Shown here: positions 1 through 13,998 of the stretch, piece after piece | How positions within the stretch are numbered: position 1 is the stretch's first letter | How the letters are laid out: each line of letters opens with the position of its first letter | Made by a program: the position numbers and the translations under genes | NCBI GenBank assembly: GCA_039654915.1 | Contig: CM077600.1 | Coordinates: 43,012,492-43,076,491 of the forward strand | Origin: Aquilaria yunnanensis | Lineage: Eukaryota > Streptophyta > Magnoliopsida > Malvales > Thymelaeaceae | Reading direction: 5' to 3' | DNA: 64,000 nt | Notes under the pieces: model-generated | Database searches by the model: none | Seen by the model: the letters and a program-made list of their open reading frames with translations, nothing else | Told to the model about the DNA's origin: nothing

Positions 1-336
1 AGAGATGAATGAGTTTGTGAAGGTGAAGAAATGGCATTTTTAATACATATACGTGTGCATTATTTATATCCTTTAAGGAACAGGAAATGAACTGTACCCA
101 AGGCAAATACAAAGATGCAAGAAACAAAGATACGAAAATTCATCTTCCTAAATAGCAAAAAAAAAAAAAATCTAGAGGAGAAATACTGGGCCTACAGTAG
201 AGGAGATGAAGAGCACAAAGATATGGATAGCTGTTTGCTATTTTTTTCTTTAAAATTATAAACCAAATGTCAAGCCATGAGAGCCCACATTTTGAATGCT
301 CTAAGAATATTAACAGGTAAAAGCTACAAATCAGAC
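1..336 (-). other. ABCA1 intron running off the left edge
   Basis: This follows the donor site next to 337. The next expected ABCA1 segment (after the ...GANSFLK end of exon 28) is not found in any minus frame here, so the next exon lies outside the window. AT-rich, with no other feature seen. Confidence 0.7.
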
Positions 337-741
337 CTTGAGAAAAGAATTTGCACCAGCTGCTGTCTTTATAAGGCCCATAATAAATGAGATAACCATG
401 AGTACCAGCCCAGTGAAGAAATGAACCAAGAGGACAACATTCTGCACTTGAGAGGAAAAAATCACCACCACAGGAGGTAGAGGTCAGATTCTCTGTAAAT
501 TCAGAGGTATAAAAGAAGAATGAAAGAATTACCTGTGCCATGCTGTGTTCATGAAAGAAGAATGTGAGGCAATATGTAGAGGATGCGATTGCCAGCCCAT
601 ATTCCATAAACATAAAAACTGTTGGCAGCAGAGAGTCCCTCCCAATGAATTGGTCAAGATCTACAGTCAAATAAGCAATTAACTTTCTGAAAATAAAATA
701 TGGATATTAACAAAAAAAAAAAGTTAAAATGAAGTTAAGGG

Positions 742-773
<32 letters not shown>

Positions 774-3700
774 AAAAAAAAGCAACAAAACAAAGCATTG
801 TAAAGTAACATAATTAACAACTCATACCGATATATGAATGTCTTGTACCATATGTTACTGCTTTTTCCATCAAATCACATATATGGTCAACAAACACACA
901 TGAGATGCAAATATCATATCTTACTTTCCTAACCACAATTGCAAATCTACTAGCCATTATTTTCTAGAAGAATATGATACAGCAGCTTTTGTTCTATTTT
1001 GTTATGTTTGGACATCGTTTTCAGGCTGAACAGTGAACATGGAGACAATAAAACTTAACGCATTGGGCTAAGATGTTGGACAGCAAGATTCTAGTAAGCA
1101 TGTGCAAGTATAAGTTGGTTCTCCATCTATTACCACATACCCACACCTTCAGTTGACTGTAAAAAGAATTTTTCCCTTGAAGTTACAATATACTAAATTG
1201 AGACAACTAGCATCATTGGTACACAAGGCTAGCTCCTCATTTTGTGAGGATCAAGTCAGGTTGTTTGTGAGCTAATCAAGGGTCTCTCCCCCCCTCCCCC
1301 CCCTCCCAATCCACTTTTAGCACCAAGCATGTGCAACATACGTTTTTCAATTAATTTGTTACTAAGTGCAGCTCATAACCAAATACAGTTCGACGCTTCA
1401 ACACTACGTTCCATTAGCAATTATGCAATGCCTGTAGAAGTTTGACATGTTAATAAATGTCTAATTCTGAAAATGACGATAATTGTACGAATAGTAATTA
1501 GATTAGCATGCTAATGTTAAACATCCCTACTGCTAATGAACATTTAAATGAGGGATGAGTAACATAAGAAGCAAATGGAAGCCTACATACCAAATATATA
1601 AAAGAGGAGTATGGCAAACGCCGAAGGAAATAAGAAACTGATGAAATCCCATATATATGTAGAAACCCAATATGAAAGCACGGAAACCTGTAAAAACTTC
1701 TATAGTCAAATATTGAATAGAATAATGCAAGTTTAGCAAACTATTTGTTTTCTTTCCCAGTAAAAAAAAAGGAAAAAAATACTAAAGAAAAAAAATACTC
1801 CGCTAATAAGTTGCTGGTGCTTGGCCTTCACTTCACGCTCCTGCATTGAAACAAACACAAGGATTCAGATATCATAACCTATATTGTTGTCATGAAACAG
1901 CCATACAGAGAGAAGAATTTCAAGTAGATGAGTACATTCTTTTCATAATTGAATGGTACAAGAAACACAAGCTCATCTAAAATTTAAAGAATATCATTAG
2001 CGGACATACATATTACGAGTCTCTTTATTTAAGAAATCTGTTGAAAAGGTTATAAGACACATACTATAGCACATCCTAGGGATACCATCACCCTGAACAA
2101 ATTCATTATTACTCCAGTGCGTTTTCATGAATAAATCAAATACCCAAAAGTCTACCTTCACAATGGCAACAGCAAATGAAGCAGGGATGAATGAGAAGGC
2201 GATATTTATTATAATGGCAGCAGAGAATGCATCCAGATCCTAGCAGAATAGGGAAAAGGGAAAAAATGTTACTAACCTGTCAAGCATGATAAAAAGAGCG
2301 AATGGAACAATTATTCAAAAAATGGCAACATGAGGCCTCTTAAAAATTAGACTTCCATAAATGTCTGTACATGCTCATCACTAAAGTATGGCTAATGCTC
2401 CTAGTTGAAATTTCATGTGGTTTATGGTGCATTACCATCAATAACATATTAAACTTCATTCTCTGAAACTTTTGTGAAGACTCCTATAATGTATAGAAAA
2501 AGGTAGACACTATGCAAGGTTTTGTTATTTATTTATTTTTCATAGGAAAAGAGAATAATATGTATAACTGAAGGAGCACCAACGGGGTGCGAAGCCTTCC
2601 AAAAAATTAGGAACATAAGAATAGCTCTACAAAATCTACAACATCTAAATCTTTACAAAATATTGGCATGTGTTTCTGCATCCGTGCAGACATTGGTCAC
2701 CATTGTACGAACCAATTACTGCACTCTCCTAACTCTATCACCTGAATAAAACAGTCAACTATATAGACAAAACTAATCAACCCATATTTGTCACATTTCA
2801 CAAGAAAACAATGTCGATTTGCACATTATGTGAGGAAATATCTTACAGATCCAATCTATGGCACTCCTAGCATAGCAAGAACACGTTAAAATATTATAGG
2901 ATTGTTCCAGTGTGAAAAAGTAGCATACATGGCGTTGCAACATCTGGCTTTTGGTATTTGGGAGAGGATGGTTACGGGTTCGAATAGACATGTTTCTGTT
3001 ACGAGTTGCAAGCCTCAGAATTGCAGCATTCATTACATTAATATAGGTTGGGCCAGCATGTTGACATGAACTGTTATGCAGTACAGTATATCCCAAACTC
3101 CCATCTTCATACTGATCATCCATCACAATAGCCCCATACCTTGAACATACAAAAAAGAAAACCATTAACCAAACAGGGAAAAGTGAACAGAAAATAGAGG
3201 AACTTGATCTTCAACATTCAGAAATCATTTTAATAAAGAAGTAATGCGTATAGAAAGATACAAGAAGGCATAAATGGGGAAAAAATGTTAGCGAGGGAAA
3301 AGAAAAATGCTAAAGTCTTGTGAAGATGCATTAATTTCTCTACTTTGTGGCATATCCAACTGGATTGAGATGATAGGAATTTGAAGAACCATAATATTAT
3401 CCTCCTCTCTTTCAATAGAATTTCTTTTCCATTAAAAAAAATCTTATTATTAACATTAAGCGCAACCTCAGGTCATCCTTGATAGCACTGCAGCTATTAC
3501 TGCAAGAAAGAAATGGTAAAAACATAGCTAGGTACCACTGTGTACAGAAAATTGACAGAAACATCATACAAGGAGCCCGCTTTGGAATAGCTTTCATGAT
3601 TAGCGTTAAGAGTTTTGGATAAATTATTGTCAGTAGAGATAAAACCGCTGAAACTAAAAGCTAAAAAAGCTACCCTTAGATAGCTTTTTTAAAACTTTAA

Positions 3701-6700
3701 TGCTAATTGCTGATGCTAATGCCGAACGGGGCCAAGGTTTACCTGAAAGAGTTTGACATATCAATGATAAACTTCAAATTCAGATACCAAAAACAACAGA
3801 CAAAACAAATGTTTACAAATTCTCAATTACCAAAGATGGCCAAAATGAAAAAAAAAAATAAACAAACACTAAATACTTCGGGCAGAATTTACCTCGATTG
3901 GTATGATTCATTGAAGCTTGACATCAAAAATTCGCTCATTGAAAGTAGAGTTGGACCCAGAGTTTCTCCTGCTGCTTCAATGGCATCATCCAAAGCTTTT
4001 TGTGGATTAGGGAACTTATACGTATTCTGCTTAAAGCTTTGGATCCACCCTCCCTCAATATATTTTGACACCTGCAAATTACGAAACCCAATGAAACATA
4101 TAACCTAATCTTTGATCAATGATCATGGAGAACCAAATCAGAAAACAATCAATCCCACAAAAAGAAACCAAACAGACCTCCTTAGCAATAGGATAGGACA
4201 GATCAAAAGGAATTGGACCTCCACCACCTGGACTGCTTAAGAGAGGATTAAAATGAGAAGTAGTGAAGGTCACTGACATCTGATCTGGATGCGGCTTAAG
4301 CTTGATAAAAAGTAGACCAATAAACAAGAAAACCACAGGAATCAGAAGCTGGAATATAATTGTTTTTCGGTCCCTTCGTGCAGATACTGCCCGTTTTATA
4401 AATAACGCTTTACAGTGCTGCCAAAACATTGACCTCGAGACCATGCAACAACAGCAGCATTGCACGCTTAAGAAGTGTATGAAACTTAGAACCACAGTAG
4501 CAAATAAACCACAAGCTTTCACCACCAAGGCAGATATGACCTCAATAGACTTTTTATAACTTCCTGAAAGTTTATAACAGGACATTGTTTTGGGAGTTTT
4601 CTCAGGAGAAGTGTGAGAAATTACAGAATCAGGCAAGCTTATGTTATCCTGTTGCTTAGCACAATCAGCTTCACCTAGGTCACATCCTGCAATCCTCAGG
4701 AAAACCTCCTCCAAGGTCGTAACTGATATACCATAGCTTTCAATTCCAATATAATTTCTGTTCTTGTTATCACTTGCTTCTGCATTATAAACAGATACAT
4801 CCATCCATCTTTCAAGTTCCCTGAACATAGCCTCAAAGGCTGATGAAGATGCAAGAGGGAGCTTGAAGGATATTTCACTGCCCACCTAGAAAAGCATACA
4901 AGAATTTGTAAAAGGAAAATTAAAACACACAAACACACACACAAAGCCAAAGGAATTATTTTATTCCAATAGAGTGTGAAAGAATTTTCAAATAAACAAC
5001 TTTTGATGGAAAACTTCTGCGTAAAGGAGTACTCTTGAAACCCTGGTTTTCAATTTTCAAATGGATAATTCCGAATTTGGTGCGCATTGGTCTGTCCTAA
5101 ATTGATGCCCCACACTCACACAAACACACGCACACACACACACCCCAATCCATTTGACTATTGCAGGATCAAACCCTTTCTGCTTAGTTCCAACATGTTA
5201 CTGAACAACTTGGGAAAATGTGACCAAGAGTTAGTGATCAGCTCAATAATAATAATAATAATAATTGTCTCAATAAGTCTCTTGCCTTCTCCATTATCAA
5301 ATCTGAAAGCTGATAAACACACTTCTGTTCAAACATAAACAATGAAATTACAACCTTACTGTTCATGCTGTTTCAAACTTAGTTCCCACATTTTAGTGAT
5401 CCACTGGCAAAGAACTCAATGTTCTTAGTAATTATCTTTTCCTTTCTTCTTCATCCAAAGCAAAGAAATATAAAATAAACAACATTCCAAAAAAGAACAA
5501 TTTGGTTACAATCTTACATACTCCTGACCCCTTCAACCTTCTGTTTGTGGCTTGTCATACGAATATCATAACAGGAACCATAAATCTAGACACATCACTA
5601 CAATCTCAACAGCCCCCCCCCCCCCCCCCCCCCCGCGGGGGAAGGAACAGCTACAAAAACTGGACTTCTGCTTATTTAGAAGAAAAGGCATCTCCTTACC
5701 TCGCTTATGCATGTCGCTGAAGGAATATGACGATAAACAATATCAGAAGCTACAGAAGCAGTTGGCGCAGACTGAAAAGAAAAGGCCAATTAAGCAAGAA
5801 TTTTTGCCTTGCTGTAGAAAAACATCCACAGAAACCAGAAAACGAAACACAAATGCGCACGCACACACACACACACAAGAAAGGCTCCACAAACCTTAAC
5901 TAAAGTCAGAGTATAACCAACCCCGTACTGATGCTTCAAGAAAAGGGAACTGTTGGAAAGGGTGAAAGAAAAAGACATCAAAACAATGTCACAGAAGTTT
6001 CTCATAAATAAATAATAATAATAATAAAAGTCTGGACAAGTGATGCAAAACTACTTCCACCTTTCATTCATGATTCCTTCAATGTTTTTAAAGCCAAAAA
6101 AAAAGAATAAGAACAAGAACTAGTTCAGGAATGAGCAGTATTTACTAATACTATATGAATGTTTTCCTGTAAACTACTGCAGCAATCCAAAGACGCCTTG
6201 TCAAACATTTGCCGATTCTAATTACAAGCTGAAGTACACTGTAGAAGTCCCAACCCCTCATTGGCCCCAAAGAACTGGCCTGTTAACTTTGCAAATCTAT
6301 AAAGTATATAGGTTCTTCCTGTACACAGACACTTTTTCTGATAACCAAAATACATACTTCTGCATGGAATGTGGAGAACAGTACATGGAGCAAGGAAACA
6401 AAATCGTTTTGCTCCCAAAAACATACTTAGCTGACTCCAGGAGATTTTAATCCAGAAAATTATGTTCTACAGCGGCTGTTGCAAATAAGATTTTCTCAAC
6501 CTCAATGTAAAAGGCCATCCCTGGACAAGGTCTTACACTATATTTGCATGCAACCCTTATACATGTTATGTGATAACTTGAGCACAGGTGATAATGTGAA
6601 TGAACGATACTGCATCACAGAAGTAAGTTAATTACACAAGTTATACCATTTATATGTTTCAATGCTAAAACAAATGGACCTTTTCACTTAGCCACATTTG

Positions 6701-9700
6701 CATTGAATTTTAATTGTATTCCTTATTCATAAATTCATATGTCATCAAGTAAACAAGCCCTTGTCCATCCTCCTAGTTTTTGTGTTAATATGATGCCATG
6801 GCTAAATCTACATAAAGCAAGAAAATTAATTGTATACCATGTTTAGTTATGTTTAGTTCTGCTATGACACACACACACACACACACAAACAGTAGCGGCA
6901 GCATCTAAACCACCAAAACTGATGCATGTCTTCTGATAATCTATAAAGAAAAAGAATAATAAATTGAGTGTTGCGGAGATTTAACAGTAAAAAGGATTAT
7001 CAGAAACAAATAGTAGTTGTTACAAAGGATCAACCTTCCACAACATTTCAGAGAACCAGTTGCCATGATAGCAATCCGATCTCCAAGTTCATCAGCCTCA
7101 TCCATTGAGTGCGTTGTCAGTAATATTATCCTTCCCTTTTTAACCCGTTTGATTAACTGCCAGGTCAGACGCATGGAATACGGGTCCATCCCACTAGTAG
7201 GTTCATCAAGAATTATCACCTGAATTGGAAGAGTAAAAAAGAATTAACTCAAGCCAATCCAGTACAATTAATTTTCTTAATTAATTAATACAAACCCCCT
7301 TACAACCTTACTATCCCCAATCAATGCAATTGCAAGAGATAATTTCCTCCTCATGCCACCAGAAAGAGCACTCACAACAGAATTCAGCTTATCAGCCAAG
7401 CCAACCTAACCACAACAATAATTGTTAAAAATTTTATGCAGTTTAACAAGAAAATCTAGAAAAAATACATTATACCATAAAACAGATTCTTCTTTTTGAT
7501 GTCTAAGATAATACGTGGAGTGCAGGTTTAGCCTACACAAGAGTAAAGAAAACGGTAAGGTTTCACTAGAAGGCCAAGAACTCCCTCAAAGTGAATCCTT
7601 GGCATTTAGGTTCAATTATTCATAAGGGGGAGATCTTGAATAAGATGTCAATCACCAAACTAAAGCAGGCTGGACAAATTGAAGGGAAAAAATTATAGAA
7701 TGGCCATCGGACCAACCATGTTATGGTATTGAATGTCAGGCGATGAAAAAGCAACATGCAAACAAAATGAATGTTGCGGAAATGAGTAGGCATACGCTAT
7801 GAATTGAATTAGAAATGAGAACATTAGAAGCATGGTAAAAGAAACCCCAATTGAGGATAAAATTAGAGGGGGTTGCCTTAGGTGGTTTTAGTCACATTCA
7901 AAGGAAACCAATATATGCATGCGTAAAAGTGATAAGCTAGACGTGGGTAGGGGTAACTAAGGCAATGGGTGACCCAAAATTACTTGGGATTATTTAGTAC
8001 AAAAAGATCTTGCCTTGCTAGGACTGTCAGAGGAGCTTGCTACCAACTGAGCTTATTGGAGATGCAAGATTCATGCAACTGACCCCAACTAGTTAAGATT
8101 AAGGCTTAGTTGATTGATTGATGATCCTTTTGGAGATTTATCAATCTTTGAGGTATGGATTATAAAAACACAAATCAGGATCTACTTCCAGGTTTTCCTT
8201 TTCAAATACTTTCATGGCAATCTACTTGAGCGTGTCTTACAGTGCTGACCACCATCTTTGTAAAGACAAACTAAATTCACTTCACATTGGCTCTTTAATC
8301 TAGAAGATATGCATCACATAAGCCCTTTTTCTAGGGACTCATTCTAGCAGATTAAAGCTGAGGAACGGTGAGATGCTTTACTGTAAGCCATCTCATATAC
8401 TAGTTGTGTACCAATCAATTGAGCTAGAGGATGGACCAGCTACTTGAAGCATATATTGATATTAAGGTTATTCTTCACAAAAATGAAAACATGCCCATGC
8501 ACACCTGTTGGAAAGCGTGAAACTGTAAATACCTTTATTTGGTAGTTGTGTAAATATAGGAGTATGTAAATAATCCCTGATTTGCAGGGATTACTATAGC
8601 TGTTAGAATTCCTTAATTATAGGGATTGAATCCCTGAATTATAGGGATTGATTTACAGGGATTTTTTCCTTGTAAATCCTCAAAACCACTTGTATAAATT
8701 CGTCTACTGTATTGGAATAAAACAGAACAGTTTTTACCACAATTCTGACATGGTATCAGAGCTTTAGGTTTGTCTTGAGATTGTTTTTTCTTCTGGCCTT
8801 CATTGCCGAATCATTGCTCTGTTTTTCCTGGCCTTCATTGCCAAGTCTTTTTTCTTCTGGCCTCTAGTGCTGATCTATAACCAGTACTAGTTCCTCATTC
8901 TTTATCTTCCTTACCCACTATCCTGACAATGTCTGGCGAGACTGTGACAAGCGCTCCTGCCCAAGTTGATTCCCATCTGCACACAGGCGACCTGCAGACT
9001 ATTCAGGCCGCCTACAGACTCAATGGTCAGAACTATTTGAAGTGGTCACAACTGGTGCGCACTTACTTGAAGGGAAAAGGAAAAATCAGCCATATTCTTG
9101 GATTAGGACCTGAGTTGGATGACCCAGGTTTTGATGCCTGGGATGAAGAGGACTCCATGATTATGTCATGGTTGTGGAGTTCAATGACACCAGAAATCAG
9201 TGACACGTGCATGTTCCTCCCTTCTGCAAGGGGCATCTGGGATGCTGTCCAACAAACATATTCCAGAGCCCATGATGCTGCTCGTGTCTATGAAGTCAAA
9301 GTAAAGACACTAGCAGCCAAACAAGGGAGCAGGAGTGTTACTGAGTATGCAAATCTGTTGCAGAACCTATGGCATGAACTTGATCATTATCGAGTTCTGG
9401 AGCCCAAGTGCCCAGATGATGCTGTGATCTTGAAGAACTTCATTGAAAGGGATAGGGTGTATGATTTTTTGGTCGGGCTGAATACTGAGTTTGATCAAGT
9501 CCGAATACAAATCCTTGGCAAAGAAGAGGTGCCTCCATTGAACGAAGTTATAGCTCTTGTTAGGGCTGAGGAAAGCCGCCGTGGGATCATGCTTGAGCCT
9601 AAGGATCTCGAAGGATCGGCTATGGTGGCAAGGGAAGGAAATTATAGTGCCCCAAAAGGTAGAGATTCTAAAGACAACCTTTGGTGCACCTATTGCAAGA

Positions 9701-12700
9701 AACCTAGACACACAAGAGATCGCTGCTGGAAACTCCATGGGAAGCCTTCTACATCTAGCAAGGAATGGGTCAATCGAGGAGATCCAAGAGCAGTTCAACA
9801 GGCCAACAATGTCTCCACAATTTCACAGCAAAGTCAGGGGCCATTCAATGAAGAAGAAATTGAAAGGCTGAGAGGTCTGTTGGGAACCCTGAAACCAGAA
9901 AGTGGCTCTGCCTCTGTTACTCTCTCAGGTGCATCTCTATCCTTAGGATTACATGCCTCAGCTAGTGTTTTTCCATGGATTCTTGACTCTGGAGCCACTG
10001 ATCACATGACACCCTCTTCACTACACTTCACTACATATACACCCTGCCCTAGCAACAAGAAAATTTCTGTTGCTGATGGTTCTCTCATCACAGTAGCAGG
10101 AATTGGAAATATACAGATTACTCCATCACTGTTGCTTAAAAATGTCCTTCATGTTCCCAAGTTATCTACTAGCCTTATTTCTATAAACAAACTTACCCAA
10201 GACATGAACTGTCATGCTGTGTTCTTCCCTTCTTACTGTGTATTTCAGGACCAGGTTTTGGGGAAGAAGATTGGACTTGCTAAGGAAAGGAATGGACTTT
10301 ACTATCTTGAGGAAACCAACAAACCATCTCAGAATATTATGCATGTCACACATGAGTCATTCCTTACTGCCTCCAATAAAGATTTAATTTGGCATCAGCA
10401 TTTTCGTTTTGGCCACCCTTCTTTTTCTGTTTTGAAAACTATGTTTCCTTCCCTATTTAAGAGTATTGATATTGAGACCTTTCATTGTGATGTTTGTGAG
10501 TTTGCTAAACACAAAAGAGTGTCATTTCCATCCAGCAATAAAAAATCTTCCATTCCTTTTTATTTGATTCATTCAGATATTTGGGGCCCTTCTCGAATTC
10601 CCAACATTACTGGTTCTAGATGGTTTGTCACATTTATTGATGACTGCACAAGGGTTACATGGGTTTTTCTGCTTAAATCAAAATCAGATTTAAGCAACAT
10701 TCTTCCCAGTTTTCACAATATGATCAAAAATCAGTTTGGTGTGAGAATCAAAAGGTTTAGGTCTGATAATGCAACAGATTATTTCAATCAGACCTTCTCA
10801 TCATTTTTCCAAAAAGAAGGAATTGTGCATGAATCTTCCTGTGTTAACACACCCCAACAAAATGGGGTGGCTGAAAGGAAGAATGGCCATTTACTGCAGA
10901 CCACACGAGCCTTTCTCTTTCAAAACCAGGTTCCAAAACAGTATTGGGGAGAAGCTGTCCTTACCGCTGCATACACAATAAATAGACTGCCATCTAAAGC
11001 CCTTGACAATCAAACCCCAATGCAAACTCTCTCTCAGTTTTACCCTGATATTCGAACCTCAAATAATCTCACACCAAGAATCTTCGGTTGCCCTGCCTTT
11101 GTTCATGTTCACAATAAGGGAAAATTAGACCCACGAGCAATAAAATGTGTTTTCTTGGGATACTCTCCAACCCAAAAAGGTTATAAATGTTATCATCCGG
11201 TCACAAAAAAATTCTACACCTCTGTTGATGTCACATTTGAGGAAGGACTATCCTTTTTTTCTCAACCTTCTCTTCCGAGGGACACCATTCCAAATTTACT
11301 TCCTCTGGAAATATTACCCTCTTTACCACCGCCTAACCACCAGCAATCACAACCTTCTGATGCCTCAGAATCTTGCACTTCCGAGCCTCAAAAAAATTCA
11401 AGTGATGTGCATGATAATATGAGATATATGCAGGTTTACTCAAGGAGAAAAAATCCAGATTCTGAACTTAAGCAAGTCCAAGATTCAGCTCTTAATCCTG
11501 GAACTGAGGTACATCCAGAACCTATTTCTTCAATTGATAAAGATGAACTGCCTATTGCCCTGAGAAAGGGAACCAGAGAATGTACTAAACATCCACTCTA
11601 TCCCCTAGCAAAATCAGTAACATTCCAAAGATTCTCCCAGTCTCATAGGAGTTTTCTGGCCAGCCTTGACACCATTCCAATTCCTGAAACACTAGCCAAG
11701 GCACTGTCCAATAAGGAGTGGAGAGAAGCCATGAGAGTGGAAATGGAGGCGCTGGAAAAAAACAGAACATGGGAACTTGTGGATCTGCCCAAAAATAAGA
11801 AGGCAGTGGGCTGTAAATGGGTATTTACAATTAAATACAAATCTGATGGGTCAGTAGAAAGGTACAAAGCGAGGCTAGTTGCCAAGGGATATACACAAAC
11901 TTATGGGGTAGACTATCAGGAGACTTTTGCTCCCGTAGCAAAAATGAACACAGTAAGGGTGCTACTGTCTTTGGCTGCCAATTACAGTTGGGATTTGCAA
12001 CAGTTTGATGTAAAAAATGCATTCCTCCATGGTGATTTAGAAGACGAGATATACATGGACATTCCACCAGCTTTTGGAGAAGGCATTAAGGGGAACAAAG
12101 TGTGCAAGTTGAAGAAAGCATTGTATGGTCTCAAGCAGTCTCCAAGGGCATGGTTCGGTAGGTTTACAAATGTGATGCTTAATTCAAGCTACAAGCAAAG
12201 CCAAGGTGACCACACTTTATTTATTAAACACACAGCCTCAAGGGGAGTTACAGCTTTGCTAGTTTATGTGGATGATATAATTGTTACCGGGAATGATGAA
12301 AAAGAGAAAGAAGCATTAAAAAACTGTCTTGCCAGAGAATTTGAGATAAAAGAGTTGGGGAGACTGAAGTATTTCCTTGGAATTGAAGTTGCGCATTCCA
12401 AACAAGGCATCTTTATCTCTCAACAAAAATATGTGGTTGATCTTCTGAGAGAAACAGGAAAGATGGCCTGTAAACCAGCCTCTACGCCTATAGATCCAAA
12501 TCATAAACTTGGAGAAGCCAGTGAAGATGCAAGGGTAAATAAGGAGATGTTCCAGAGACTTGTTGGAAAACTGATTTATCTTGCACATACACGACCAGAT
12601 ATCGCATATGCTGTAAGTATAATAAGTCAGTTCATGCATGACCCTAAAGAAGTTCATTTGCAAGCTGCCCATCGAATTCTTCACTATTTAAAGGCCAATC

Positions 12701-13967
12701 CAGGGAAAGGAATTTTATTTAGGAGAAATGGGGGGCTGATTCTTGAAGCATATACCGATGCAGATTATGCAGGATGCCCAGTGGACAGACGGTCCACCTC
12801 TGGCTATTGCACCTTCTTGGGAGGAAACTTAGTGACTTGGAGGAGTAAGAAGCAGAATGTAGTTGCTCGGTCAAGTGCAGAAGCAGAATTCAGGGCTATG
12901 ACACAAGGGGTGTGTGAACTACTTTGGCTGAAGATAATTTTAGAAGACTTGAAGATTCCACAAGAAGGATCTATGAGACTATATTGTGACAACAAATCAG
13001 CCATCAGTATTGCCCATAATCCAGTTCAACATGACAGGACGAAGCACATTGAGATTGATCGACACTTCATTAAAGAGAAACTGGACAGCCAAGTGATTTG
13101 CACTCCTTATGTATCTACCAAAGGACAGTTGGCGGATATATTTACTAAAGGACTCAACAGTAAAGACTTTCATAGAATTGTAGACAAGCTGGGAATGGAA
13201 GATCTTTATTCACCAGCTTGAGGGGGGGTGTTGGAAAGCGTGAAACTGTAAATACCTTTATTTGGTAGTTGTGTAAATATAGGAGTATGTAAATAATCCC
13301 TGATTTGCAGGGATTACTATAGCTGTTAGAATTCCTTAATTATAGGGATTGAATCCCTGAATTATAGGGATTGATTTACAGGGATTTTTTCCTTGTAAAT
13401 CCTCAAAACCACTTGTATAAATTCGTCTACTGTATTGGAATAAAACAGAACAGTTTTTACCACAATTCTGACAACACCCAAAAAATAGAAGAAGAAAATT
13501 GGGCTTGCTTCCATAGTACGCTTTTTGTCAAGACCAATGTAAGCCCTACTTTGTTGCTGAAGCCTGACCAAAACAAAGAAGAGATAAGAGATAATATAGC
13601 AAGTTACTCACGTCAGCAACAATCTCAATCACTGCACTCTCCACACAATGCTCCTTCACTCCCTTCAGCATAGCAAACATCTCTAAATGCTCTCTAACCT
13701 GAATATGAAGAGAAGCCAAAAGCATGATACATAAGGATGTATGAGCAAAGCATAAAGCAGTAGTGGAAACAAATTATTTTATAACAAAAAACAAATTCCA
13801 TATGAAAACTCATGTCCACATGCATGGAAGTTTTAGGTAACTCCACATGTAATTTTAAAACTTCTGCCACTGTTGGAACTGTAGATATGTAAATGGGCTT
13901 CTATCTTTTCGCATTCAACTTCTGTGTGTTTTAAGATTGGCCATTATGACAATTGACGTGCGCTCAC

Positions 13968-13998
<31 letters not shown>

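Larger units (their letters stand above)
8506..13473 (+). mobile_element. Complete Ty1/Copia LTR retrotransposon inserted in ABCA1 intron 16
   Basis: 4968-bp element with two 245-bp LTRs (8506-8750 and 13229-13473) that I read as identical. Both begin TGTTGG and end CA. The 5-bp target duplication ACACC is perfect (8501-8505 and 13474-13478). A primer-binding site abuts the 5' LTR and a polypurine tract abuts the 3' LTR. One uninterrupted gag-pol frame lies between. The domain order protease-integrase-RT-RNase H defines Copia. It is antisense to the host gene, and its 3' LTR ends 139 bp from the donor side of exon 16 (13612-13698). Identical LTRs, an open frame and an intact duplication point to recent insertion. 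I do not assign the Copia lineage. Confidence 0.97.

Noticed and set aside
3707..4108. 133-codon plus frame
   Set aside because: It lies opposite an ABCA1 exon (3893-4071) that joins perfectly in phase with its neighbours. Shadow frame.
5108..5142. CA/GT-rich microsatellites (also near 5862, 6868 and 24308)
   Set aside because: Ordinary short intronic microsatellites, not worth separate entries.
9367..9798. 143-codon minus frame opposite Copia gag
   Set aside because: It is the antisense shadow of the intact gag-pol frame.
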